From assembly GCA_015662615.1 (NCBI GenBank), contig DQTU01000223.1, positions 1 through 7,146 on the forward strand: a DNA stretch of 7,146 nucleotides. The letters run 5' to 3'. Shown in pieces: positions 1-6,189 of the stretch. The DNA comes from Campylobacterales bacterium. Its GTDB lineage: Bacteria > Campylobacterota > Campylobacteria > Campylobacterales > QNZT01. The notes below the pieces were generated by a model. That model searched no databases. It had not been told where the DNA came from and saw nothing but the letters and a program-made list of their open reading frames with translations. A program made the translations under genes and the position numbers. Position 1 is the stretch's first letter; the number at the start of each line of letters is the position of its first letter.

Positions 1-305
1 ATAGTTATTATCAACCTTTACTGTCGCTGATGCATCTCCTTGTACTGCTGTTATAGTGCTAATCTTATAATCTCTTGGTTTTACAACTTTAGTGAGATAC
101 AAAGTATTTGCATCTACTGTAGCGTGCGGTGGTAGTCCTTTAGTTACTTTCTCAGGATTTGTGTAGATACTTTTTGCAACTTCTATATAGTTTGTACTGT
201 TTAGAGCTGCTGAATTTTTATCCTCTGTCTGTGTTGTCTCACTTCCACATCCTGTTAAAACAACTATTGCTGACACCATGAGAAGTAGTTCTATCTTTTT
301 TTCAT
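1..305 (-). CDS. 5' part of a small predicted lipoprotein gene, frame broken at an A7 run
   Basis: The gene runs off the left edge. One minus-strand frame is open from the edge to beyond base 300. It encodes a hydrophobic stretch followed by the lipobox Leu-Thr-Gly-Cys (Cys codon at 249-247), then a polar Ser/Thr-rich chain of about 83 residues reaching the edge. This fits a type II signal peptide for an outer- or inner-membrane lipoprotein. The best start is ATG at 305-303, with AGGA at 318-315 and a consensus promoter upstream, but that ATG reads Met-Lys-Lys-Arg and stops at TAG 293-291. Adding one A to the seven-A run (302-296) gives Met-Lys-Lys-Lys-Ile-Glu-Leu-Leu-Leu and joins the lipobox frame exactly. 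The only in-frame ATG (279-277) would leave an 11-residue signal with no positive charge. A natural frameshift, phase variation, slippage or a sequencing error are all possible. I do not recognise the mature protein, and no function is proposed. Confidence 0.62.
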
Positions 306-314
306 ATGTTATGA

Positions 315-318
315 TCCT
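315..318 (-). promoter_or_regulatory. Shine-Dalgarno site of the lipoprotein gene
   Basis: AGGA sits nine bases before the ATG at 305-303. It supports that ATG as the intended start even though the reading frame breaks four codons later. No comparable site precedes the alternative in-frame ATG at 279-277. Confidence 0.5.
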
Positions 319-341
319 GTATTTGTTAAAAATAAGTTTAT

Positions 342-371
342 ATTATAGCTTAATTGATTAACTTTTGTCAA
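342..371 (-). promoter_or_regulatory. Near-perfect sigma-70 promoter for the lipoprotein gene
   Basis: Reading the minus strand, TTGACA (371-366) and TATAAT (347-342) are separated by 18 bases. Both hexamers match the bacterial housekeeping consensus fully. Transcription would start near 335, giving a leader of about 30 bases containing the AGGA site at 318-315. The lipoprotein gene is therefore predicted to have its own transcript, separate from the che genes upstream. Campylobacterota promoters commonly lack a recognisable -35 box, so a full TTGACA is unusual here. Confidence 0.75.
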
Positions 372-418
372 TAAAATATTTCATTTAGATTTTGGTTTTT
401 AGATTAGTATTTATAACT

Positions 419-461
419 ATCCCAAACCAAACTTCACCATAACAGTAGTTTGATGTGGGAT
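419..461 (-). terminator. Long inverted repeat downstream of cheW, possible che operon 3' hairpin
   Basis: In the minus-strand transcript, bases 461-447 can pair with 433-419. Of the 15 positions, 14 pair (one is G-U) and there is one C-U mismatch; the loop is 13 bases. The base of the stem carries three consecutive C-G pairs. It lies about 97 bases after the cheW stop and about 48 bases before the lipoprotein -35 box, where an operon end would be expected. No U-run follows, so it is not a textbook intrinsic terminator. It could be a processing or stability element. Confidence 0.45.
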
Positions 462-514
462 GGTTATATATGCATCAATGAGGGGAGGATCATCAGAAAA
501 ACGATCAAATAGAT

Positions 515-543
515 GAAACAATAGAAAATAATCCTATTGTTTC
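515..543 (-). terminator. Perfect 10-bp inverted repeat just after cheW
   Basis: GAAACAATAG (515-524) and CTATTGTTTC (534-543) are perfect inverted copies around a 9-base loop. The repeat begins 14 bases after the cheW stop codon. The stem is AT-rich (three G-C pairs), and the minus-strand sequence after it is only mildly U-rich, so termination would be weak. It is a reasonable mRNA 3' hairpin. On the plus strand it is followed after five bases by T5, but nothing upstream appears to be transcribed in that direction. Confidence 0.4.
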
Positions 544-557
544 GGAAGTTTTTATCC

Positions 558-1061
558 CTAAAAACCCCTTTTTAGAAGTACGTCTACTCTCAAAATTGTT
601 AAAATACTATCTGCACGCTTTCCGATACCGCTAATCGCACCTTTCTCTTTATGCAGCGTTTCAGGGGCTGGTTCGATTTGTTTATCAGTAAGCCTGATAG
701 CTTCCGTTAGCTTATCGATCACAAAACCGGCGATATTGTCTCCATCTTTCATAACGATGTAGCGTGTCTCTGCATTTTGATTTTGCGAAGGAAGGTTAAA
801 CTTCATTCTTAGATCAATAAGTGGAATCACATTACCTCTTAAGTTAAAAGCTCCAAGTACATAATTAGGTGTGCTTGGTACTCTTGTATACTCTATGGGT
901 TTGATAATCTCTTGAATATTTAAAATGGGTATCGCATACTCTTCTTCTCCTACGATAAATCCTACAAGCTGTGTTATATTTTCCTCTTCTTGTTCATCAC
1001 CTAACCCACTATCAATCGTTCTTTTTTGGTTTTTTAAAACTTGTTCTGATTGTTGACTCAT
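558..1061 (-). CDS. cheW: Chemotaxis coupling protein CheW
   Basis: This cytoplasmic adaptor links methyl-accepting chemoreceptors to the CheA kinase in the receptor array. The 167-residue product has one CheW domain from about residue 30 to the end. Family hallmarks are visible: the opening strand Gln-Leu-Val-Gly-Phe-Ile-Val, the segment Tyr-Ala-Ile-Pro (42-45), and Asn-Leu-Arg-Gly-Asn-Val-Ile-Pro-Leu-Ile-Asp (73-83) with the conserved Arg75. The first 28 or so residues are a polar, acidic extension before the domain. The start at 1061 is supported by GGAGG at 1072-1068, six bases upstream and lying inside the last codons of cheAY. The two genes are separated by a single base, so CheW and CheAY synthesis is probably coupled. 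It is the last gene of the run and is followed by two hairpins. Confidence 0.96.
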   Translation of the reverse strand: MSQQSEQVLKNQKRTIDSGLGDEQEEENITQLVGFIVGEEEYAIPILNIQEIIKPIEYTRVPSTPNYVLGAFNLRGNVIPLIDLRMKFNLPSQNQNAETRYIVMKDGDNIAGFVIDKLTEAIRLTDKQIEPAPETLHKEKGAISGIGKRADSILTILRVDVLLKRGF

Positions 1062-1062
1062 C

Positions 1063-3477
1063 TTATGCCTCCACTGGTAATTTTATGTTTTTACTAACTG
1101 CACTCATCAAGTATTCTGGTGAATAGGGCTTTGTAATATACTCTGTCATGCCAACTTCAACCCCGCGAAGACGATCTGATTTAGAGGTTCTAGAAGTTAC
1201 TGCTAGAAGTGGTAAGTTTCTATATTTTGAATATTTTCTAATTTCACTTGCTAAGGTGTAGCCATCCATTTGAGGCATTTCAATATCTACTAAAACTGCG
1301 TCAAAATTTATCTCATTTGCTTTGAGGATACTCAGTGCTTCTACACCATTTGTAGCTTCTGTTAGTGTTATTCCTAGAGGAGCTAATGATTTTCTAATAA
1401 TTGTACGATCAGTTTTGCTATCATCAACGACAAGAACATTATAGTCACTTGGACTATCTTTTGATTTGCTTACTTGATTTGCTATCTCTTGTGTCATATC
1501 CACTTTAACCTCTTTTGCAAGATTCATCATCGCAGATACATCGGCAATAAGCGTAACACCACCATCTCCTCTAATGGTAGCTCCTGCAATTCCTTCTATA
1601 CCTTTGAGATAATCACCCATTGATTTGATAACAATCTCTTCTTGACCTACTAGACCATCTACAATGATTCCTAGTTTACTTTCCGCTAGACCAATGATAA
1701 CTACATAGGCATGTTCTCCACTATCAAATACCTGCTCAACACCAAACATATCTGAAAGTCTTACAAGTGATAGAATCTCATTTCTCAAACGAAGTACATT
1801 TCTGCCCTCTATCGTATACACTTCATCCATAGAGATTCTTACTGTCTCTAAAACAGAGGATAATGGTATCGCAAAATACTCTTCTTGAGCATTTACTAAA
1901 AGTGCTTGCATGATCGCTAAAGTAAGAGGAATTTTGAGTTTAAAGGTTGAACCACGACCGAGTTCACTATCGATATCAATGATACCGTTTAGTTTTTCGA
2001 TATTTGTTTTAACAACATCCATGCCAACCCCGCGCCCTGAAACACCGGTTACTTGAGCGGCTGTTGAAAATCCAGGTCTAAAAATCAATGCATAAGCCTC
2101 TTTATCTGATAAGCTTCCAGCTTCTCTATCATTGATAACCCCTTTTTCAATTGCCATCATTTTTAGAAAATCAGGATCCATACCTGCACCATCATCTTTG
2201 ATTTCGATGACAATTTGATTTCCTTCATTATATGCTTTTAGATTTACAGTACCTTTAGCAGGTTTTCTAGCAGCTTCTCTTATCTCTGGAGTTTCAATAC
2301 CATGATCACATGAGTTTCTTATCATATGCACTAATGGATCACCGATTTCCTCAACAATTGATTTATCAAGTTCAGTCTCTTCACCATCAAGTACAAGCTC
2401 TATCTCTTTATTGAGTTCACGAGAAAGATCACGAACCAATCTTGGAAACTTGTTAAAGACTTTTGAGACAGGTAACATTCTTGTTTTCATAACTGCTATC
2501 TGTAAATCTGTTGTAACCATTGAAACAGAGGAGACAACTTGGTTTAACTCTTCAAGAAATTTTTCACCTTCATATCGCTCTTCTACATCATCATAGATTT
2601 TAAGAAGTCTATTTTTTCCAAGCACCAACTCTCCGATGAGGTTCATCAAGTGATCTAGCCTACTTACTTCAACCCGTATCGTTTGTTCTGGTGTAGTTGG
2701 TGTTTTCTTTGCTGCTGTAGCTTTTTTTGCTTTTGGAGCTTCTGCTTTGATAGCAGCAGCAACTGGTGCAGGTGTTGGAGCTGGAGTAGAAATTTCTAAT
2801 TTTGGTTCAGGAGTTTCTACAATCGCTATTGGTTCAGATTTTTCAGCAGCTTTTTTTGCTTTTTTTGCAAGTTTCTCTTTCATCTTTTGTGCAAGCAGTC
2901 TCTCTATCTCATTTGCAACATCATCATCACTCATCTCTGATAAATCTAGCTCTTCTTCTTTAGGCTTTTCTACAACAGATGTTTGAGGGGTAATCTCTTC
3001 TTTTTTCTCTTCTATTGTTGGTATTTCAGCACTAATCTCTTCAATTGTAATCTCTTCAGCTGTTGTAGGTTCTGCTTGTGGTATATCTCCATTTGAAATT
3101 TGATGAAATTTTGCACAGATCTCTTTTATATCAATACCGCTATCAGCATCAGTGCTTGATTCTTTAATTGCTTCTAAAAGCGCTTTCATCATATCTACTG
3201 ATTGTAAAACAACATCCATGATATCTGGTGTGATCTTTAGCTCATCTTTTCTAGCTTTATTAAGAACATCTTCCATGTGGTGTGTTAATTCAGTTAAGAT
3301 ATCAAAGTTTAAAAATGAACTAGATCCCTTTACTGTATGGGCTACTCTAAAAATACCATTTAACAGTTCTAAATCTTCTGGATTTGATTCTAGCGCAACA
3401 AGGTCTTGATCCATCTGCTCGATAAGCTCAAAAGCCTCTATTAAAAAGTCTTCCATTATTTCTTGTAATTCATCCAT
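1063..3477 (-). CDS. cheA: Chemotaxis histidine kinase with fused receiver, CheAY
   Basis: This is the central kinase of chemotaxis. It autophosphorylates on histidine under receptor control and passes phosphate to response regulators. The 804 residues run in this order: Hpt domain (about 1-105) with phospho-acceptor His47 in His-Thr-Val-Lys-Gly; a charged, Ala/Lys/Pro-rich linker (about 130-264); dimerisation helices (about 265-330); ATPase core with N box around His384/Asn388, Asp-Asp-Gly-Ala-Gly-Met-Asp (428-434), Phe-Arg-Pro-Gly-Phe-Ser (466-471) and Gly-Arg-Gly-Val-Gly-Met-Asp (481-487); CheW-like domain (about 516-655); and a receiver (about 680-798) with Asp685/Asp686, Asp731, Thr761 and Lys783. 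All key catalytic residues are present. No folded P2 (CheY-binding) domain is visible in the linker. In Campylobacterota the receiver is thought to modulate or drain kinase phosphate. AGGAGA precedes the ATG. The gene starts nine bases after the cheV stop and ends one base before cheW. Confidence 0.97.
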   Translation of the reverse strand: MDELQEIMEDFLIEAFELIEQMDQDLVALESNPEDLELLNGIFRVAHTVKGSSSFLNFDILTELTHHMEDVLNKARKDELKITPDIMDVVLQSVDMMKALLEAIKESSTDADSGIDIKEICAKFHQISNGDIPQAEPTTAEEITIEEISAEIPTIEEKKEEITPQTSVVEKPKEEELDLSEMSDDDVANEIERLLAQKMKEKLAKKAKKAAEKSEPIAIVETPEPKLEISTPAPTPAPVAAAIKAEAPKAKKATAAKKTPTTPEQTIRVEVSRLDHLMNLIGELVLGKNRLLKIYDDVEERYEGEKFLEELNQVVSSVSMVTTDLQIAVMKTRMLPVSKVFNKFPRLVRDLSRELNKEIELVLDGEETELDKSIVEEIGDPLVHMIRNSCDHGIETPEIREAARKPAKGTVNLKAYNEGNQIVIEIKDDGAGMDPDFLKMMAIEKGVINDREAGSLSDKEAYALIFRPGFSTAAQVTGVSGRGVGMDVVKTNIEKLNGIIDIDSELGRGSTFKLKIPLTLAIMQALLVNAQEEYFAIPLSSVLETVRISMDEVYTIEGRNVLRLRNEILSLVRLSDMFGVEQVFDSGEHAYVVIIGLAESKLGIIVDGLVGQEEIVIKSMGDYLKGIEGIAGATIRGDGGVTLIADVSAMMNLAKEVKVDMTQEIANQVSKSKDSPSDYNVLVVDDSKTDRTIIRKSLAPLGITLTEATNGVEALSILKANEINFDAVLVDIEMPQMDGYTLASEIRKYSKYRNLPLLAVTSRTSKSDRLRGVEVGMTEYITKPYSPEYLMSAVSKNIKLPVEA
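1068..1072 (-). promoter_or_regulatory. cheW ribosome binding site inside cheAY
   Basis: GGAGG overlaps the last sense codons of cheAY (Val-Glu-Ala) and lies six bases before the cheW ATG. Ribosomes finishing CheAY therefore pass over the cheW initiation region, which supports translational coupling. Confidence 0.7.
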
Positions 3478-3486
3478 CTCTTCTCC

Positions 3487-4455
3487 TTACGCTACTGCTA
3501 CTATAGGTTTTGTTGCTTCGTGTGCATGAATTGCTTTCGCAACCTCTATATAAAATGTTGCAGCATTAAATTTTGTTAAATAGGCATCTGCTCCTGCTTC
3601 TTCGCCCCTAATATCACTAAAGTGATCAGAGATCGAAGAGTTAAAGATCAATGGTATATTTTTTGTACGATCATCTTTTTTCACATGAGAAGCAAAGTGA
3701 AAACCATCCATTTGAGGCATTTCAACATCACTGATAATGATACGAAGTTCTTGCGTTAGAGAATCTCCAAAAATAGTAATCAATTCATTTAGTTTTTTTA
3801 AGCCATCTACGCCGTCTTGTGCTTCTACCACATTGAGCCCCATTTTATGAAGGGATTCTTTTACAATTCTTCTAGCAGTTGAGCTATCATCAAGTACAAG
3901 TGCTGTTCCTTTGAACTTTTCTACATCATTACTAGCTATGTCTGTGGTTGGTTTATAGAAACCTAGCTCTTCAATGATACTTTCTAGATCAAGAATCAAA
4001 AGTACTTCATCATTTTCAATCTTAGTAACACCTGTGATTTTTGTCTTCTCAAAAGCACCTTCGTTAGATGCAAATGATGCTGGCTCTATATCTTTCCAAG
4101 ATATTCGTCTGATTCTTCGTGCTTCATGCACTGCAAAACCTATCAAAACATTGTTAAACTCTGTGATGATGACTCTAAGTTGAACTTTATCATCTTTAGG
4201 CGGAGTCATATCCATCCATTTTGCCAAGTTTACAACAGGTATCACAACACCACGAAGATCAAACATGCCGTCAATATATTCTGGTGCACCTGGAAGTTCT
4301 GTTAGCTTTGGAAGTTTAATAATTTCTCGTACTTTTGAGACATTAACGCCATAAATACCTTCATAGATACTGCCATCATTTGATTGTTTTTGGATGCGAA
4401 AATCAACAAGTTCCATCTCATTGGAACCAACTTTTAAGACATTATCATCATTCAT
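3487..4455 (-). CDS. cheV: Chemotaxis coupling/response-regulator protein CheV
   Basis: CheV is a receptor-kinase adaptor whose coupling activity is tuned by phosphorylation of its own receiver. The 322 residues comprise a CheW-like domain (about 15-165; Phe-Asp-Leu-Arg-Gly-Val-Val-Ile-Pro at 65-73) and a receiver domain (about 184-312). The receiver has the acidic pair Asp189/Asp190, phospho-acceptor Asp243 in Ser-Asp-Val-Glu-Met-Pro-Gln-Met-Asp-Gly, Ser273/Ser274 at the switch position and Lys295. Lys295 is followed by Phe rather than the usual Pro, as is common in CheV proteins. The start is well supported: GGGG at 4466-4463 lies seven bases before the ATG and abuts the stop of the preceding gene, only 11 bases away. 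Campylobacterota often carry several CheV paralogues, so which one this is cannot be told from the window. Confidence 0.95.
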   Translation of the reverse strand: MNDDNVLKVGSNEMELVDFRIQKQSNDGSIYEGIYGVNVSKVREIIKLPKLTELPGAPEYIDGMFDLRGVVIPVVNLAKWMDMTPPKDDKVQLRVIITEFNNVLIGFAVHEARRIRRISWKDIEPASFASNEGAFEKTKITGVTKIENDEVLLILDLESIIEELGFYKPTTDIASNDVEKFKGTALVLDDSSTARRIVKESLHKMGLNVVEAQDGVDGLKKLNELITIFGDSLTQELRIIISDVEMPQMDGFHFASHVKKDDRTKNIPLIFNSSISDHFSDIRGEEAGADAYLTKFNAATFYIEVAKAIHAHEATKPIVAVA

Positions 4456-4466
4456 ACTATATCCCC

Positions 4467-5192
4467 TTAGGAAAATTTTATGAATTCAATCTCATCCTTG
4501 AAGGCTATTTTGAAGTAACTTCCATCACAGGCAAAACTACTGAAGTTCTTGTATTTGAGGCTATTAAAGACAAATTCTTCGTTTTGGTGATGGTGTCCTT
4601 CGCAGACAAAATCAATTTCAGTTAACCCTATATCGTACTTTTGAATTTTTTGTTTAATTATTTGATTAAAATCTTTTATTTTGTAACAGATATCTTTGCC
4701 TATATGTAGAGAAATAATCTTTTTGGCGATGGAGTTTTGAAAAAGATTGTCAATGAAATTAAGTAATATCAGCATAATTCTATTTCTTACAACACTTGTA
4801 TAGAGTGCGTATCCTCTTCCTTGATGTAGATCTCCATGGGCGAGCAAAATCTTTTTATTTTTAAAGTGAAAAAGTGTAGGTTGTGCCTGAATTGGAAACA
4901 CTTTAACATTGGGGAAAATAGTCTGTAAGTCAAAGTCATGATTTCCCTCAAAGTAGAAAATTTCTATATTTTGGGAAAGGGAGTTGATAAGTTCTATGGT
5001 CTCATTGAAAAGGTTTTTAGTATAAGTGATTTGTCCAACAAGAAGTTCAAACATATCTCCCATCAAAAAAAGTTGGGGAGGAAGCGTCTCTCTTTCGCTT
5101 AGTTCTATAAGAAAGTCACGAAATCCATGCCTGCTCTCATTATCATGAGCATCAGAGATAAAGAGTGCTCCCTCTTTTATCTCATGGGACAT
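4467..5192 (-). CDS. LpxH-like calcineurin-type metallophosphoesterase
   Basis: The motif set of the calcineurin-like phosphoesterase fold is complete (numbering from the ATG at 5192, 241 residues): Asp14-Ala-His16, Gly-Asp46, Gly-Asn84-His85-Asp, His119-Gly-Asp and Gly-His200-His-His202. These residues would bind two metal ions. Length and motif spacing resemble UDP-2,3-diacylglucosamine hydrolases (LpxH), which make lipid X in lipid A synthesis at the inner membrane. That substrate is an inference, because related phosphoesterases act on other phosphodiesters. I chose the ATG at 5192, which overlaps the argC stop by 11 bases and places the first metal motif 13 residues in. A GTG at 5231 would add 13 residues and overlap argC by 50 bases. 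Neither has a strong Shine-Dalgarno, so initiation may rely on coupling to argC. The cheV start follows 11 bases after its stop. Confidence 0.85.
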   Translation of the reverse strand: MSHEIKEGALFISDAHDNESRHGFRDFLIELSERETLPPQLFLMGDMFELLVGQITYTKNLFNETIELINSLSQNIEIFYFEGNHDFDLQTIFPNVKVFPIQAQPTLFHFKNKKILLAHGDLHQGRGYALYTSVVRNRIMLILLNFIDNLFQNSIAKKIISLHIGKDICYKIKDFNQIIKQKIQKYDIGLTEIDFVCEGHHHQNEEFVFNSLKYKNFSSFACDGSYFKIAFKDEIEFIKFS

Positions 5193-6189
5193 AAGCAATC
5201 GTTGGAATTGCAAGATTTTCTTCAAATCCACACATCAAGTTTGCATTGGCAACGGCTTGAGATGAAGATCCACGGAGGATATTGTCAACGGTACTATTTA
5301 TAAAAAGTTTTTTATCTCTCCTTTTTGCAAATATATCACAAAAGTTGGTTCCAGCACAGGATTTCATATCAACTGGATTTTCAAAGATACGCACAAACTC
5401 TTCATCTTTATAATAATCTTTTAAAACTTGGATAGGATCAATCTCCTCTTTTAATAACATGTAAGAGTCAATCATTTCCCCTCGAGTTACAGGAATGAGA
5501 TGTGGAACAAAGTTGATGTCAAATGATTTACCACTTTTTAGTCGAAGTTTTTCAGCAATCTCTGGCTCATGACGGTGTTTCCATGGATTGTATGCAAAGA
5601 TATTTTCATTTATAGAGATATAATGGGTATTTTCTGTACATTTTTTTCCAGCTCCAGAAACGCCTGTTTTAGCATCTATAAATATAGGAAAGTTTTCATC
5701 TATAAAATCCACAAAAGGAAGTAACCCTAAAAGTGCTGCCGTAGGATAACACCCAGGATTTGCCACAAGAGAAGTTTTTTTAATCTCTTCCCTATACATT
5801 TCAGGAAGTCCATAAACAGACTCTTTCAAATGCTCTTTATCTTCATGGGGACAATAATGCTTTTCATAAGTTTCAAGCTCTAATCGATAATCCGCTGACA
5901 GATCAACAACCTTAACGCCTAGATCCAAAAGCTCTTTTGCAAATCCCATAGATGCACGATGTGGAAGTGCCAAAAAAGCTAATTTTGTTCGTTTTGCAAT
6001 CTCTTTTGCATTTGCAATTTCAACTTTTGCTTCAAAAATCCCAGTTAGAGAAGGATGAAGCTCAGTAACTGTAGCGTTCCCACTACTTGTTGCCACATAA
6101 GTGATATCAAACTTTGGATGCTTTATAAGGATTTTTAGAAGCTCTAACCCTGTATAGCCACTAGCTCCAACAACTGCTACAGGTATCAT
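5182..6189 (-). CDS. argC: N-acetyl-gamma-glutamyl-phosphate reductase
   Basis: ArgC carries out the third step of arginine synthesis: NADPH-dependent reduction of N-acetylglutamyl-5-phosphate to the semialdehyde, in the cytoplasm. The 335-residue length fits the family. The N-terminus has the dinucleotide-binding motif Val-Val-Gly-Ala-Ser-Gly-Tyr-Thr-Gly (6-14). The catalytic cysteine is Cys147 in Asn-Pro-Gly-Cys-Tyr-Pro-Thr. Further family motifs are Ser-Gly-Ala-Gly-Lys-Lys (178-183) and His-Arg-His-Glu-Pro-Glu-Ile (205-211), which includes the conserved active-site His207. Its ATG overlaps the greA stop as ATGA (four bases), a classic coupled junction, and its 3' end overlaps the next gene by 11 bases. 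No other arginine genes are in the window, so argC is separated from its pathway partners here. Confidence 0.96.
   Translation of the reverse strand: MIPVAVVGASGYTGLELLKILIKHPKFDITYVATSSGNATVTELHPSLTGIFEAKVEIANAKEIAKRTKLAFLALPHRASMGFAKELLDLGVKVVDLSADYRLELETYEKHYCPHEDKEHLKESVYGLPEMYREEIKKTSLVANPGCYPTAALLGLLPFVDFIDENFPIFIDAKTGVSGAGKKCTENTHYISINENIFAYNPWKHRHEPEIAEKLRLKSGKSFDINFVPHLIPVTRGEMIDSYMLLKEEIDPIQVLKDYYKDEEFVRIFENPVDMKSCAGTNFCDIFAKRRDKKLFINSTVDNILRGSSSQAVANANLMCGFEENLAIPTIAYVP

Larger units (their letters stand above)
306..557. other. Intergenic region between cheW and the lipoprotein gene
   Basis: This 252-base stretch holds the two inverted repeats after cheW, the consensus promoter and the Shine-Dalgarno of the lipoprotein gene. 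Short open frames exist on both strands: minus 533-417, 38 codons, and plus 482 onward running into cheW antisense. Neither has a standard start with a ribosome site, so I do not call a gene. Confidence 0.6.

Noticed and set aside
481..489. Strong Shine-Dalgarno-like purine run on the plus strand
   Set aside because: No start codon lies at a useful distance; the next ATG is about 24 bases away and stops after three codons.
470..535. Plus-strand Met-His-Gln-TGA followed by an open frame, a possible selenocysteine-type readthrough
   Set aside because: There is no recognisable SECIS-like stem directly after the TGA and no ribosome site before the ATG, and the frame runs into cheW antisense.
2411..2596. 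Plus-strand open frame of 61 codons
   Set aside because: It lies antisense to the CheAY dimerisation and ATPase region, which has intact family motifs; it is a shadow frame with low-complexity composition.
2747..2986. Plus-strand open frame of 79 codons, Ser/Phe/Ala-rich
   Set aside because: It is the antisense image of the repetitive CheAY linker; the composition is a by-product of the Lys/Glu/Ala codons on the other strand.
3152..3409. Plus-strand open frame of 85 codons
   Set aside because: Antisense to the CheAY Hpt domain, with no independent start signal.
3974..4625. Two plus-strand open frames (3974-4183 and 4380-4625)
   Set aside because: Both are antisense to cheV and the phosphoesterase gene, whose minus-strand motifs are complete.
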